Below, in pieces: positions 1 to 9,373 of a stretch of 64,000 nt of DNA. The position numbers and the translations under genes are program-made. The notes under the pieces are model-generated. The model had not been told where the DNA came from, ran no database searches, and worked only from the letters and a program-made list of their open reading frames with translations. The stretch is from Pseudomonas brenneri (GTDB taxonomy: Bacteria > Pseudomonadota > Gammaproteobacteria > Pseudomonadales > Pseudomonadaceae). Each line of letters opens with the position of its first letter. Position 1 is the stretch's first letter. The stretch spans positions 186,001 through 250,000 of the forward strand of contig NZ_VFIL01000002.1 in NCBI RefSeq assembly GCF_007858285.1, read 5' to 3'.

Positions 1-1
1 C

Positions 2-70
2 CGTGGCTACGAGTGCATCGAAGAAAAACTGCAGATGCTCGGCGCAAAAATCCGCCGCGTACCGGGCTAG
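2..70 (+). CDS. murA: UDP-N-acetylglucosamine 1-carboxyvinyltransferase, 3' end only
   Basis: The window opens inside a gene; only the last 22 codons and the TAG stop are present. The visible tail (RGYECIEEKLQMLGAKIRRV) matches the conserved MurA C-terminus, which in E. coli reads RGYERIEDKL followed by a similar LGA...RV ending. MurA transfers enolpyruvate to UDP-GlcNAc, the first committed step of peptidoglycan synthesis in the cytoplasm. It lies directly upstream of hisG, the usual Pseudomonas order. The active-site region is outside the window, so the call rests on the tail and the context. Confidence 0.85.
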   Translation, partial: RGYECIEEKLQMLGAKIRRVPG

Positions 71-83
71 TCCCTGCTGCGCT

Positions 84-109
84 GTAGGAGCGAGCTTGCT
101 CGCTCCTAC
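84..109. repeat. Short REP-like palindrome after murA
   Basis: A perfect inverted repeat, GTAGGAGCGAGC then TT-centred complement, forms a 12-bp stem with almost no loop. It is the core of the fluorescens-group REP sequence seen several more times in this window. It lies 14 bases after the murA stop and could also act as an RNA hairpin at the transcript end, although no clear T-run follows. Confidence 0.7.
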
Positions 110-128
110 AAACACTGGTTTGTTTCAA

Positions 129-151
129 ATCGAGGCTGTCATGGCCTCGAT
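129..151 (+). promoter_or_regulatory. Hairpin in the hisG leader
   Basis: ATCGAGGC and GCCTCGAT form an 8-bp perfect inverted repeat around a 7-base loop, 60 bases before the hisG start. It could be an operator or an RNA structure in the leader. No T-run follows, so it is not an obvious terminator. Function is not known. Confidence 0.3.
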
Positions 152-211
152 CTGTGTCTGGCGCCGTTTGCGACCGGACAGCAATAGCCTGATGAAGGAT
201 TGACGTTTCCC

Positions 212-847
212 ATGTTGACCATCGCACTGTCCAAGGGCCGCATCCTTGACGACACTTTGCCGCTTCTGGCTGAAGCGGGCATCGTGCCGACCGAGAATCC
301 GGACAAGAGCCGCAAGCTGATCATCCCCACGACCCAGGACGACGTTCGCCTGCTGATCGTGCGGGCTACCGACGTGCCGACCTACGTTGAACATGGCGCC
401 GCCGACCTCGGCGTCGCCGGTAAGGACGTGCTGATGGAATACGGTGGTCAGGGCCTGTACGAGCCGCTGGACCTGCGTATCGCCCTGTGCAAGTTGATGA
501 CTGCTGGCCGTGTCGGTGACGTCGAGCCCAAGGGCCGCTTGCGGGTGGCCACCAAGTTCGTCAACGTCGCCAAGCGTTATTACGCCGAGCAAGGCCGTCA
601 GGTCGACATCATCAAGCTCTACGGCTCGATGGAGTTGGCTCCGTTGATCGGCCTGGCCGACAAGATCATCGACGTGGTCGACACCGGCAACACCCTGCGC
701 GCCAATGGCCTGGAGCCCCAGGACTTTATCGCCGACATCAGCTCCCGGCTGATCGTCAACAAAGCTTCGATGAAAATGCAGCACGCCCGTATCCAGGCGT
801 TGATCGACACCCTGCGCAAGGCAGTGGAGTCTCGACACCGCGGTTGA
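212..847 (+). CDS. hisG: ATP phosphoribosyltransferase, short-form catalytic subunit
   Basis: HisG condenses ATP with PRPP, the first step of histidine synthesis. The 211-residue product is the short form (HisG-S), which lacks the C-terminal regulatory domain and in known cases needs the HisZ partner encoded elsewhere. The N-terminus [10 protein letters not shown] is typical, and the PRPP-binding stretch [14 protein letters not shown] is at about residues 152-165. ATG at 212 is chosen because it gives the usual family N-terminus. An in-frame TTG at 200 falls within the AAGGA ribosome-binding sequence. It sits between murA and hisD, the Pseudomonas arrangement. Confidence 0.96.
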   Translation: MLTIALSKGRILDDTLPLLAEAGIVPTENPDKSRKLIIPTTQDDVRLLIVRATDVPTYVEHGAADLGVAGKDVLMEYGGQGLYEPLDLRIALCKLMTAGRVGDVEPKGRLRVATKFVNVAKRYYAEQGRQVDIIKLYGSMELAPLIGLADKIIDVVDTGNTLRANGLEPQDFIADISSRLIVNKASMKMQHARIQALIDTLRKAVESRHRG

Positions 848-901
848 CTCACCCGCGTAGCTGAAAAGCTGCGCCCGTCTATCCGCCTCATAGCCAGAAT
901 T

Positions 902-951
902 CTCAGGTGCCCAAGCGGAAACGACTGCTAGTTTAGGGCGCCTGAGTTTTT
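902..951 (+). terminator. Terminator or attenuator hairpin between hisG and hisD
   Basis: CTCAGGTGCCC pairs with GGGCGCCTGAG (11 pairs, one G-U) across a 23-base loop and is followed directly by TTTTTG. This is the form of an intrinsic terminator. It lies 54 bases after hisG and 24 bases before the hisD start, so it would reduce read-through within what is otherwise a his gene run. Confidence 0.6.
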
Positions 952-975
952 GCCAATTCTATTGAGGCCCTCGCT

Positions 976-2292
976 ATGACCACGTCCACTGCAATTGCCC
1001 GACTCAACGCTGCCGACCCGGATTTCGCCCATCATCTGGATCATCTGCTGAGCTGGGAAAGCGTGTCCGACGACTCGGTCAACCAGCGGGTGCTCGACAT
1101 CATCAAGGCCGTGCGCGAGCGCGGTGATGCGGCGCTGGTGGACTTTACCCGCCAGTTTGACGGCCTGGACGTCAAATCCATGGCTGACCTGATCCTGCCC
1201 CGCGAACGCCTGGAGCTGGCCCTGACGCGCATCACCGCGCCTCAGCGTGAAGCCCTGGAAGTGGCGGCAGCGCGGGTGCGCAGCTACCACGAGAAGCAGA
1301 AACAGGACTCCTGGAGCTACACCGAGGCTGATGGCACGGTGCTGGGCCAGAAGGTCACGCCCCTGGATCGCGCCGGTCTGTATGTGCCGGGTGGCAAGGC
1401 TTCGTACCCGTCATCGGTACTGATGAACGCGATTCCGGCCAAGGTGGCCGGCGTGACCGAAGTGGTTATGGTCGTGCCGACCCCGCGCGGTGAAATCAAC
1501 GAGCTGGTGCTGGCTGCGGCCTGCATCGCCGGGGTTGATCGCGTGTTCACCATAGGTGGCGCCCAAGCCGTTGCGGCCCTGGCCTATGGCACCGAAAGCG
1601 TGCCCAAGGTCGACAAGGTCGTTGGCCCAGGCAACATCTACGTCGCCACCGCCAAGCGCCACGTATTCGGCCAGGTCGGCATCGACATGATCGCCGGCCC
1701 CTCGGAAATCCTCGTGGTGTGCGACGGCCAGACCGACCCGGACTGGATCGCCATGGACCTGTTCTCCCAGGCCGAGCACGACGAAGACGCCCAGGCGATC
1801 CTGGTCAGCCCCGACGCCGAGTTCCTCGACAAGGTGGCCGCCAGCATCAATAAACTGCTGCCGACCATGGAACGTGCCGAGATCATCGAGAAGTCGATCA
1901 ATGGCCGTGGCGCGCTGATCCTGGTGCAGGACATGGAACAGGCCATCGAAGTCGCCAACCGCATCGCGCCGGAGCACCTGGAGCTGTCGGTGGCCGACCC
2001 ACAAGCCTGGCTGCCGTCGATTCGCCATGCCGGGGCGATCTTCATGGGCCGCCACACCAGCGAAGCCCTGGGCGACTACTGCGCGGGTCCCAACCACGTC
2101 CTGCCGACGTCCGGCACTGCGCGCTTCTCGTCGCCGCTTGGGGTGTACGACTTCCAGAAGCGCTCGTCGATCATCTTCTGCTCGCCACAGGGCGCCTCGG
2201 AGCTGGGCAAGACCGCCTCGGTGCTGGCCCGTGGTGAATCGCTGAGCGCGCACGCCCGCAGCGCCGAATATCGCATCGTCAAGGGAGAGTAA
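976..2292 (+). CDS. hisD: Histidinol dehydrogenase
   Basis: HisD oxidises L-histidinol to L-histidine in two NAD-dependent steps using zinc. The 438-residue length is normal. Recognisable family blocks are [18 protein letters not shown] near residue 135, the [12 protein letters not shown] segment near 217, AGPSEILV, the catalytic Glu-His pair in RIAPEHLEL, and the zinc-site region [22 protein letters not shown] at 976 has a GAGG ribosome-binding site 8 to 11 bases upstream. hisC follows after 3 bases, so the two are co-transcribed. The 128-base gap from hisG holds a terminator-like hairpin. Confidence 0.97.
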   Translation: MTTSTAIARLNAADPDFAHHLDHLLSWESVSDDSVNQRVLDIIKAVRERGDAALVDFTRQFDGLDVKSMADLILPRERLELALTRITAPQREALEVAAARVRSYHEKQKQDSWSYTEADGTVLGQKVTPLDRAGLYVPGGKASYPSSVLMNAIPAKVAGVTEVVMVVPTPRGEINELVLAAACIAGVDRVFTIGGAQAVAALAYGTESVPKVDKVVGPGNIYVATAKRHVFGQVGIDMIAGPSEILVVCDGQTDPDWIAMDLFSQAEHDEDAQAILVSPDAEFLDKVAASINKLLPTMERAEIIEKSINGRGALILVQDMEQAIEVANRIAPEHLELSVADPQAWLPSIRHAGAIFMGRHTSEALGDYCAGPNHVLPTSGTARFSSPLGVYDFQKRSSIIFCSPQGASELGKTASVLARGESLSAHARSAEYRIVKGE

Positions 2293-2295
2293 GGC

Positions 2296-3348
2296 ATGAG
2301 CAAATTCTGGAGCCCCTTCGTCAAGGACCTGGTGCCTTACGTGCCCGGCGAGCAGCCGAAGATGACCAAGCTGGTCAAGCTCAACACCAACGAAAACCCC
2401 TATGGTCCATCGCCCAAGGCGCTGGCAGCCATGCAGGCCGAGCTGAACGACAACCTGCGCTTGTACCCCGACCCCAACAGCGATCTGCTCAAGCAGGCCG
2501 TGGCCAGGTACTACGGGGTCGATGCAGGCAAGGTCTTCCTCGGTAACGGTTCCGATGAGGTCCTGGCGCACATCTTCCACGGCCTGTTCCAGCACGACTT
2601 GCCGCTGCTGTTTCCGGATATCAGCTACAGCTTTTATCCCGTCTACTGCGGGCTGTATGGCATCAAGTCCGACCCGGTGCCGCTGGATGAGCAGTTCCAG
2701 ATCCGCGTGGCGGACTATGCCAAGCCTAACGGCGGGATCATCTTCCCCAACCCGAACGCGCCGACGGGCTGCGTACTGGCACTGGATGCGGTAGAGCAGC
2801 TTCTCAAGGCCAGCCCGGATTCGGTGGTGGTGGTTGATGAGGCCTATATCGACTTCGGCGGCGAAACCGCGATCAGCCTGGTGGACCGTTACCCGAACTT
2901 GCTGGTCACCCAGACCCTCTCCAAATCGCGCTCACTGGCCGGTTTGCGGGTAGGCTTGGCGGTGGGGCACCCGGACCTGATCGAGGCGCTGGAGCGGGTC
3001 AAGAACAGCTTCAACTCGTATCCGCTGGATCGCCTGGCGATTGTCGGCGCGGCAGCAGCGTTCGAGGACCGTGAGTATTTCGAGAAGACTTGCCAGTTGG
3101 TCATCGACAGCCGTGAGAAGGTTGTGGCGCAGTTGCGAGAGAAGGGTTTTGAGGTGTTGCCGTCAGCGGCCAACTTCATCTTTGCCCGCCACCCACGGCA
3201 CGATGCGGCTGGCCTGGCGGCCAAACTGCGTGAGCAAGGGGTGATCGTGCGGCACTTCAAGCAGGAGCGGATTGCCCAGTTCCTGCGGATCAGCATCGGT
3301 ACGCCAGAGCAGAACCAGGCGCTGGTCGATGGCTTGGGCGATCTTTAA
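2296..3348 (+). CDS. hisC: Histidinol-phosphate aminotransferase
   Basis: This PLP-dependent class I/II aminotransferase converts imidazole-acetol phosphate and glutamate to histidinol phosphate. The 350-residue protein has the substrate segment [12 protein letters not shown] at residues 29-40, the PLP-contacting Asp in [10 protein letters not shown] at about 181, and the Schiff-base lysine in [12 protein letters not shown] at about 210. A GGGAGAG ribosome-binding site lies within the end of hisD. It closes the hisG-hisD-hisC run; a REP pair follows instead of the algW-type genes I recall after hisC in PAO1. Confidence 0.97.
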   Translation: MSKFWSPFVKDLVPYVPGEQPKMTKLVKLNTNENPYGPSPKALAAMQAELNDNLRLYPDPNSDLLKQAVARYYGVDAGKVFLGNGSDEVLAHIFHGLFQHDLPLLFPDISYSFYPVYCGLYGIKSDPVPLDEQFQIRVADYAKPNGGIIFPNPNAPTGCVLALDAVEQLLKASPDSVVVVDEAYIDFGGETAISLVDRYPNLLVTQTLSKSRSLAGLRVGLAVGHPDLIEALERVKNSFNSYPLDRLAIVGAAAAFEDREYFEKTCQLVIDSREKVVAQLREKGFEVLPSAANFIFARHPRHDAAGLAAKLREQGVIVRHFKQERIAQFLRISIGTPEQNQALVDGLGDL

Positions 3349-3373
3349 GGCTTGGATCTACATTGGCTGGACT

Positions 3374-3451
3374 GGCCTCATCGCGGGCAAGCCCGGCTCC
3401 CACATTGGAATACACTTCAATGTGGGAGCCGGGCTTGCCCGCGATGAGGCC
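3374..3451. repeat. Inverted REP pair (REPIN-like)
   Basis: A perfect 34-bp inverted repeat surrounds a 10-base spacer: GGCCTCATCGCGGGCAAGCC at the left returns as its exact complement at the right. This is the long-stem version of the REP sequence. It lies between the convergent ends of hisC and uraA, where it may also act as a bidirectional transcription-end structure. Confidence 0.85.
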
Positions 3452-3478
3452 ATCAGCAACACCGACAATCCGTAGCTT

Positions 3479-4753
3479 TTAGAGCAACGGCTCATCCGGC
3501 TTCTTGTGCTTCCAGCCATCATTGCCCGGCAGCAGCAGGTTCAAACCAATTGCCACCACGGCACACAGGGCGATGCCCTTGAGGCCGAAATCATCCGGAC
3601 CAGTACCGGTACCGATCAGCACACCACCAATCCCAAAGACCAGGGTCACTGACACAATCACCAGATTGCGCGCTTCGCCCAGGTCGATCTTGTGACGGAT
3701 CAGGGTATTCATCCCCACCGCGGCAATCGAGCCGAACAACAGGCACAGAATCCCGCCCATCACCGGCACCGGAATGCTCTGCAGCAGCGCGCCGAACTTG
3801 CCGACAAAGGCCAGGGTGATGGCGAATACTGCCGCCCAGGTCATGATCTTCGGGTTGTAGTTCTTGGTCAGCATCACCGCGCCCGTCACTTCGGCGTAGG
3901 TGGTGTTGGGCGGGCCGCCGAACATACCGGCAGTGGTGGTGGCGATACCGTCGCCCAATAGCGTGCGATGCAGGCCGGGCTTTTTCAGGTAATCGCGACC
4001 AGTCACGCTACCCACGGCAATCACGCCGCCGATGTGCTCGATGGCCGGTGCCAGGGCCACCGGGACGATAAACAGGATCGCCTGCCAGTTGAACTCCGGT
4101 GCGGTGAAGTGGGGCAGGGCGAGCCACGGGGCGGCGGCGATCTTCGCGGTATCGACCACGCCAAAGTAGAACGACATGCCAAAACCTACCAGCACCCCGG
4201 CAATGATCGGCACCAGGCGGAAAATGCCCTTGCCGAATACGGCCACGATCAGCGTGGTCAGCAGCGCCGGCATCGAGATCATCATCGCCGTCTGGTAATG
4301 AATCAGCTCGGCACCATCACCGCTCTTGCCCATTGCCATATTGGCGGCGATCGGCGCCATGGCCAGGCCGATGGAGATGATCACCGGCCCGATGACCACG
4401 GGCGGCAGCAGCCGGTCGATAAAACCGGTGCCTTTGATCTTCACGGCCAGGCCGAGGAAGGTGTAGACGAAACCCGCCGCCATCACGCCGCCCATGGTCG
4501 CCGCGAGGCCGAACTGGCCCTTGGCGAGAATGATCGGGGTGATAAAGGCAAAGCTCGATGCCAGGAATACCGGCACTTGGCGTCCGGTCACGATCTGGAA
4601 CAGCAGCGTGCCAAGACCTGCGGTAAACAGTGCAACGTTTGGATCAAGACCTGTGATCAGTGGCATCAACACCAGCGCGCCAAATGCTACGAAGAGCATT
4701 TGTGCGCCAGACAGGATCTGGCGCCAAAGCGGGTCGTTGAATTCATCCTGCAT
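3479..4753 (-). CDS. uraA: Uracil/xanthine permease, NCS2 family
   Basis: This inner-membrane nucleobase:cation symporter of about 424 residues has 12 or more hydrophobic segments. Family marks include an N-terminal GAQMLFVAFGALVLMPLITG, the substrate-region segment PAIEHIGGVIAVGSVTGRDY, and GGPPNTTYAEVTGAVMLT. It imports uracil for Upp, encoded immediately upstream. ATG at 4753 is preferred because AAGGA stands 9 bases before it. A GTG at 4759 that overlaps the upp stop in a GTGA junction is the alternative. Specificity for uracil rather than xanthine is inferred from the upp pairing. Confidence 0.93.
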   Translation of the reverse strand: MQDEFNDPLWRQILSGAQMLFVAFGALVLMPLITGLDPNVALFTAGLGTLLFQIVTGRQVPVFLASSFAFITPIILAKGQFGLAATMGGVMAAGFVYTFLGLAVKIKGTGFIDRLLPPVVIGPVIISIGLAMAPIAANMAMGKSGDGAELIHYQTAMMISMPALLTTLIVAVFGKGIFRLVPIIAGVLVGFGMSFYFGVVDTAKIAAAPWLALPHFTAPEFNWQAILFIVPVALAPAIEHIGGVIAVGSVTGRDYLKKPGLHRTLLGDGIATTTAGMFGGPPNTTYAEVTGAVMLTKNYNPKIMTWAAVFAITLAFVGKFGALLQSIPVPVMGGILCLLFGSIAAVGMNTLIRHKIDLGEARNLVIVSVTLVFGIGGVLIGTGTGPDDFGLKGIALCAVVAIGLNLLLPGNDGWKHKKPDEPLL

Positions 4754-4755
4754 GC

Positions 4756-5394
4756 TCACGCGTCCTTCTGCTTGGTGCCGAAGATCTTGTCGCCAGCATC
4801 GCCCAGGCCCGGAATGATGTAGCCGTGCTCGTTCAGGCGTTCATCAATGGACGCGGTGTAGATCATCACATCCGGGTGCGCCTTCTCTACGGCGGCGATC
4901 CCTTCGGGCGCAGCCACCAGCACCATGGCGCGGATGTCCTTGCAGCCGGCTTTCTTCAGCAGGTCGATGGTGGCGACCATGGAACTGCCGGTGGCCAGCA
5001 TCGGGTCGATGATCATCGCCAGGCGTTCGTCGATTTCCGGGACGAGTTTTTCCAGGTAGGTGTGGGCCTGCAGGGTTTCTTCGTTGCGGGCTACGCCCAC
5101 AGCGCTGACCTTGGCGCCCGGGATCAGGCTCAGCACGCCTTCAAGCATGCCGATGCCGGCGCGCAGGATCGGTACTACGGTAATTTTCTTGCCGGCGATT
5201 TTCTCGACCTGGACGGGACCGCACCAACCGGGGATCTCGTAGTTTTCCAGGGGTAAATCTTTCGTGGCTTCGTAGGTGAGCAACGCTCCGACTTCCTGAG
5301 CAAGCTCACGGAAGTTCTTCGTGCTAATGTCGGCGCGGCGCATAAGGCCGAGCTTGTGTCGGATCAGCGGGTGGCGGATCTCACGGATGGGCAT
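4756..5394 (-). CDS. upp: Uracil phosphoribosyltransferase
   Basis: Upp salvages uracil to UMP using PRPP. The 212-residue protein has the PRPP loop [13 protein letters not shown] at about residues 126-138 and the uracil-binding tail [15 protein letters not shown] near 191-205. The length is typical. A GGAG sequence precedes the ATG by about 9 bases. It is the first gene of a leftward upp-uraA operon and is divergent from hpt, sharing a 165-base control region. Confidence 0.97.
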   Translation of the reverse strand: MPIREIRHPLIRHKLGLMRRADISTKNFRELAQEVGALLTYEATKDLPLENYEIPGWCGPVQVEKIAGKKITVVPILRAGIGMLEGVLSLIPGAKVSAVGVARNEETLQAHTYLEKLVPEIDERLAMIIDPMLATGSSMVATIDLLKKAGCKDIRAMVLVAAPEGIAAVEKAHPDVMIYTASIDERLNEHGYIIPGLGDAGDKIFGTKQKDA

Positions 5395-5430
5395 GGGAAA
5401 AGGCTCCGGCGGCGGGCAAAAAAACCGGCC

Positions 5431-5468
5431 TAGATTAATCTATCCGAGGGTGTTGTCCTATAGACAAC
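5431..5468. promoter_or_regulatory. Two palindromes in the upp/hpt divergent control region
   Basis: TAGATTAATCTA (5431-5442) is a perfect 12-bp palindrome. GTTGTC-CTATA-GACAAC (5452-5468) is a perfect 6+6 inverted repeat with a 5-base spacer. Both lie 37-75 bases upstream of upp and 90-130 bases upstream of hpt. They could be operators for regulators of nucleobase salvage, but no known consensus was matched. Confidence 0.4.
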
Positions 5469-5559
5469 CAGTACGTTAGTCCATAAAGGCTTGAACGTTG
5501 CGTCCCAGAAGCGTACCTTCGCCCGCTTTTCTTGCCACAGTACCCCTCTGGAGAGCGCC

Positions 5560-6117
5560 ATGTCCGCTGATCTCGACCATATCCGTCAAATCATGCGCGA
5601 GGCTGACTGCCTGTACACCGAAGCACAAGTCGAAGAGGCTATCGCCAAGGTCGGCGCGCACATCACACGCGAAATGGCCGACACCAACCCGGTGGTGTTC
5701 TGTGTGATGAACGGTGGTCTGATTTTCGCCGGCAAATTGCTGACTCACCTGCAATTCCCCCTGGAAGCGTCCTACCTGCACGCCACCCGCTATCGCAATG
5801 AAACCAGCGGCGGTGACCTGTTCTGGAAAGCCAAGCCGGAAGTGTCGTTCATCGACCGCGACGTATTGATCATCGACGACATCCTCGACGAGGGTCATAC
5901 CCTTGGCGCGATCATCGACTTCTGCAAACACGCCGGTGCGCGCAAAGTGCACACCGCCGTGCTGATCGATAAAGACCACGACCGCAAGGCCCGCCCGGAC
6001 CTGAAAGCCGATTACGTTGGCCTGCCGTGCATCGACCGCTACATCTTTGGTTACGGCATGGATTACAAAGGCTATTGGCGTAATGCCAATGGCATCTTTG
6101 CTGTGAAGGGGATGTAA
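5560..6117 (+). CDS. hpt: Hypoxanthine-guanine phosphoribosyltransferase
   Basis: This enzyme salvages hypoxanthine and guanine to IMP and GMP with PRPP. The 185-residue protein has the type I PRTase motif VLIIDDILDEGHTL at about residues 102-115 and an early VVFCVMNGGLIFAGKL segment. ATG at 5560 is chosen: it gives the normal family length, and CTGGAGAG lies 5 bases upstream. A longer frame opens at 5491 without such a site. The cupin gene follows after 3 bases, so the two form an operon. The gene is divergent from upp. Confidence 0.95.
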   Translation: MSADLDHIRQIMREADCLYTEAQVEEAIAKVGAHITREMADTNPVVFCVMNGGLIFAGKLLTHLQFPLEASYLHATRYRNETSGGDLFWKAKPEVSFIDRDVLIIDDILDEGHTLGAIIDFCKHAGARKVHTAVLIDKDHDRKARPDLKADYVGLPCIDRYIFGYGMDYKGYWRNANGIFAVKGM

Positions 6118-6120
6118 GCC

Positions 6121-6588
6121 ATGGCGCGCTTTCTTGATCAATCTCTGTTTGCCGAATTGGCTGAGAAAGCCGCCGCCAGCCCCCGTGGCCGGCAGAACGT
6201 CAACTTCCACCAGATGGAAGAGCCGTGCCATCGCATGGCTGTCGGTTTGCAGCCACACACCTACGTGCAGCCTCATCGTCACCTCACTGCTGACAAGGCC
6301 GAGACCCTGCTGGTACTCAAGGGGCGCCTGGGGATTCTGATCTTCAGCGAGTCAGGCGAAGTTCTCGAACGGCGCATCTTGCAGGCGGGTGGAGAGTGCC
6401 AGGGTGTTGATCTGTCGCCCGGCGTTTTCCATGGCCTGGTGGTGCTTGAGCCTGACTCGGTGATGTTCGAGTGCAAGGCTGGCCCTTATCGCCCGGTAGG
6501 CGAGGGCGAGCTGGCGAGCTGGGCACCCCGTGAAGGCGAAGCCGGCATGGCTGAGTATCATCGCTGGATGCTGGCCCAGTTCGACTGA
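6121..6588 (+). CDS. WbuC-family cupin-fold metalloprotein
   Basis: This 155-residue protein has a cupin core: PHTYVQPHRHLTADKAETLLVLKGRLG carries the first His/Glu metal-ligand motif (residues about 45-71), and PGVFHGLVVLEPDSVMFECKAGPY the second. The sequence has the WbuC pattern. Some relatives sit in O-antigen clusters, but this copy lies 3 bases after hpt, so its role may be unrelated. Its substrate is unknown. The context of salvage PRTases and a conserved small protein matches the block hpt-cupin-PA4642 remembered from other Pseudomonas. Confidence 0.85.
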   Translation: MARFLDQSLFAELAEKAAASPRGRQNVNFHQMEEPCHRMAVGLQPHTYVQPHRHLTADKAETLLVLKGRLGILIFSESGEVLERRILQAGGECQGVDLSPGVFHGLVVLEPDSVMFECKAGPYRPVGEGELASWAPREGEAGMAEYHRWMLAQFD

Positions 6589-6677
6589 GCCCACATTCGA
6601 TTTTCGTGGCTTCCGAACCTTGAGTCCCGCAGGTAGACTTCTACCCCCGTGTAAATGTCTGCAGGCTGGAGTCGGCA

Positions 6678-6965
6678 ATGCGTAAAGATAAGAAACAAGT
6701 GATTGGTGACGAGATCGGCGACGATCAGATCAAGCTGTTCCTGGATTTTGAACCGGTCGACGCCACTTCACCTTCCCTGCATAAACTGATCAAAGCCTAT
6801 CGCGGCCTGCGCATCGACGATTTCGGACGTTTCCTGACCTTTTTCAAGGAGGCCGGCCTGGACCTCGATAGCAAGGACGAGCACGGCCAGACCTTCGTCG
6901 ACCTGATCAAGGACCAGCGCAATGCGCACGAGTACATCGAGTTGATCGAGCAAGTCCGCGGCTGA
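6678..6965 (+). CDS. PA4642-family small acidic protein, function unknown
   Basis: A 95-residue, acidic soluble protein without signal peptide or membrane segment. The C-terminal half (DFGRFLTFFKEAGLDLDSKDEHGQ) suggests a helical, possibly ankyrin-like turn. ATG at 6678 is preceded by CTGGAG at good spacing, and a strong terminator follows. It lies between the cupin gene and mqo as in other pseudomonads. I recognise the family name only; no function can be assigned. Confidence 0.85.
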   Translation: MRKDKKQVIGDEIGDDQIKLFLDFEPVDATSPSLHKLIKAYRGLRIDDFGRFLTFFKEAGLDLDSKDEHGQTFVDLIKDQRNAHEYIELIEQVRG

Positions 6966-6977
6966 TTATCCAGACAT

Positions 6978-7019
6978 AAAAAAACGCCCCGTTCTCATCG
7001 CGAGAGCGGGGCGTTTTTT
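6978..7019 (+). terminator. Strong intrinsic terminator
   Basis: AAAAAACGCCCCG pairs with CGGGGCGTTTTTT around a GAGA-closed loop, giving a GC stem flanked by A and T runs. It ends the hpt-cupin-PA4642 transcript and, read from the other strand, also the leftward mqo transcript. Confidence 0.9.
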
Positions 7020-7030
7020 ATTGCCTTTGG

Positions 7031-7126
7031 TAGGAGCGAGCTTGCTCGCGAAGAACGCTAACGATGACGCGTTTATTCTGGATAAACGCGGCGTCCTCAG
7101 GTTTTTCGCGAGCAAGCTCGCTCCTA
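7031..7126. repeat. Inverted REP pair
   Basis: A 22-bp arm (TAGGAGCGAGCTTGCTCGCG plus AA) at 7031-7052 returns as its exact complement at 7105-7126. Between them a second inverted repeat, GCGTTTAT/ATAAACGC, makes a nested cruciform. It is placed between a terminator and the 3' end of mqo. Confidence 0.85.
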
Positions 7127-7132
7127 CAGGGG

Positions 7133-8641
7133 TCAAGCGTAGCTTTGGGCCGCGCTGCTTTGCTCAACCAGCTCCAGGCTGATGTTGTTCTGTACGCTGA
7201 TCTTGCGGTACAGCTCGGCATCAGTCTCCAGGACTTTTTCCCGGGCCGGGAAGATTTCCTGCAGCTTGGTCGCCCACTCGCCGGCAGCCTGGGCCGGGAA
7301 GCAGCGTTCGATCAGTTCCAGCATGATCGAAACAGTTACCGACGCACCTGGGGAGGCGCCCAGCAGCGCGGCCAGCGAACCGTCCTTGGCCGCGACCAGT
7401 TCGGTACCGAATTGCAGCACGCCGCCTTTCTTCGGGTCTTTCTTGATGATCTGCACTCGCTGGCCAGCCACTTCCAGGCGCCAGTCTTCGGCTTTTGCCT
7501 CGGGGTAGAAGCGGCGCAGGGATTCCAGGCGCTGTTCCATGGACTGCATCACTTCGCTGACCAGGTACTTGGTCAGGTCCATGTTGTCGCGGGCCACGGC
7601 CAGCATCGGGCCGATATTGCCGAGGCGAATCGACATGGGCAGGTCAAGGAACGAACCGAACTTGAGGAACTTGGTGGTGAAACCGGCGTATGGCCCGAAC
7701 AGCAGGGATTTCTTGCCCTCTACCACGCGGGTGTCCAGGTGCGGCACCGACATCGGTGGCGAACCCACAGCCGCCTGGCTGTAGACCTTGGCCTGGTGCT
7801 GCTTGACCACTTGCGGGTTGTCGCAACGCAGCCACTGGCCGCTGACCGGGAAGCCACCAAACCCTTTGCTTTCTTCGATGCCCGAGGCTTGCAGCAGCGG
7901 CAAGGCCGCGCCACCGGCGCCGAGAAACACGAACTTGGCGTCGACATGACGCGTGTTGCCGCTGTTGACGTCCTTGATGCTCACGGTCCAGCCGGCGCCA
8001 TTGCGCTTGAGGCCGGTGACGCGCTTGCTGTATTTGACCTGGGCATCTGCCGAGCTGCTCAGGTGCGCCAGCAATTGGTTGGTCAGGGCGCCGAAGTTGA
8101 CGTCGGTGCCGTTCATCACGCGGGTCGCGGCGATTTTCTCGTCAGCCGGGCGGCCAGGCATCATCAGCGGCATCCACTCGGCCATTTCTGCACGGTCTTC
8201 GGTGTAGTGCATATCCGAGAACGCGTGGTGCTGGCTGAGGGTTTCAAAGCGCTTCTTGAGGAACGACACGCCTTTTTCGCCCTGCACGAAGCTCAGGTGC
8301 GGCACCGGGCTGATAAAGGACTTGGCTGAGCCAAAGGTGCCTTGTTTGGTCAGGTACGCCCAGAACTGCTTCGACACCTCGAACTGGGTGTTGATGTGCA
8401 CGGCTTTCTTGATGTCGATGGAACCATCGCCAGCCTGCGGGGTGTAGTTCAGCTCGCACAGCCCGGCGTGACCGGTACCGGCGTTGTTCCACGGGTTGGA
8501 ACTCTCTGCTGCACCCGAGTCCATCAGCTCAACGACTTCCAGCTTGAGGCCGGGGTCGAGCTCCTTGAGCAGTACGGCGAGGGTGGCACTCATGATGCCC
8601 GCACCTACCAGTACTACGTCGACTGCTTCGTTATGCGCCAT
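7133..8641 (-). CDS. mqo: Malate:quinone oxidoreductase, FAD-dependent
   Basis: Mqo oxidises malate to oxaloacetate and passes electrons to membrane quinone, replacing or supplementing NAD-malate dehydrogenase in the TCA cycle. The 502-residue protein starts with the FAD Rossmann motif [17 protein letters not shown] at about residues 10-26, and shows family blocks [22 protein letters not shown] and [16 protein letters not shown]. It is a peripheral inner-membrane protein without signal peptide. TTGGAG precedes the ATG. The REP pair is 7 bases beyond its stop. Pseudomonads often carry two mqo genes, so the mqoA/mqoB assignment is left open. Confidence 0.96.
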   Translation of the reverse strand: MAHNEAVDVVLVGAGIMSATLAVLLKELDPGLKLEVVELMDSGAAESSNPWNNAGTGHAGLCELNYTPQAGDGSIDIKKAVHINTQFEVSKQFWAYLTKQGTFGSAKSFISPVPHLSFVQGEKGVSFLKKRFETLSQHHAFSDMHYTEDRAEMAEWMPLMMPGRPADEKIAATRVMNGTDVNFGALTNQLLAHLSSSADAQVKYSKRVTGLKRNGAGWTVSIKDVNSGNTRHVDAKFVFLGAGGAALPLLQASGIEESKGFGGFPVSGQWLRCDNPQVVKQHQAKVYSQAAVGSPPMSVPHLDTRVVEGKKSLLFGPYAGFTTKFLKFGSFLDLPMSIRLGNIGPMLAVARDNMDLTKYLVSEVMQSMEQRLESLRRFYPEAKAEDWRLEVAGQRVQIIKKDPKKGGVLQFGTELVAAKDGSLAALLGASPGASVTVSIMLELIERCFPAQAAGEWATKLQEIFPAREKVLETDAELYRKISVQNNISLELVEQSSAAQSYA

Positions 8642-9373
8642 TTAACGCGTCTCCAAAATCTGCAGCACCAAATTGACGGCATGGCTGCCAGGAGTGACGG
8701 GGCGGTTCACGTGATGCCCCAGGTTACCCATGGCCAGGATTGCCATGTCCGATTCTTCGCAATTTTTTTGCAACTTCAGCGGACGCTGCCGACCAGGCCT
8801 TATCTGCATATGAACGCATTTCAGGGCCCCTGTGGCAATTCGACTTATGGTCAAGTACGTCCGATCGTGCAACCAAATCCGTAGCGGACAGGCTTCAAGC
8901 TCCGGTTCTTGGGGAGTACTCGGTCCTGTGTGGTTGGGCAGTGCCAGACGTTGATGGTGCTTGTACAAACGCAAAACTATTCATTTGCTCGCCACACTCT
9001 TGTGAAGTTGTGAAAACCCGTTTTTTCACGCTCTTTTGAAGACGTGAACCTCAAAAAAGGGCTGCCCCAGCCTGGCACCTGGCCCGAAATCACTGCCGAC
9101 ATGCGGCATAACGGGCAAACAACTCAAGTGGCCGAGCGCAATGGCAGCTCTGGCAGATTCGGTAAAGGCGCAGGTTTGCAGACAAAACAGCCAGCTCGCC
9201 AGCTTCACTCGATCTGTGTGGGCGGCTCTCTGTGGGCGGTGCGGGGGAGCTAATACCAGGGCATTAGCGATGCTGCGAGGCCCGATCAGGAGACGTCCTT
9301 ATAATCGGGGGGAGATTGTAGCGAAGAAATGCGGGGAAATGGACGTGTTTTATGACTTTTATTAGCACTTCGG
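8642..9373. other. 732-base gene-free region upstream of mqo
   Basis: No convincing gene was found. Frames of 60-110 codons exist on both strands but lack good ribosome-binding sites and read as low-complexity shadow sequence. The part near 8960-9060 is notably AT-richer, with A/T runs, and probably contains the leftward mqo promoter, which implies a long mqo leader. Near 9281-9308 an imperfect CCCGAT...ATCGGG inverted repeat contains a TATAAT hexamer. No operator could be named. Confidence 0.5.

Noticed and set aside
8642..8974. A 110-codon minus-strand frame just upstream of mqo
   Set aside because: No ribosome-binding site and low-quality composition. It is more likely the untranslated mqo leader.
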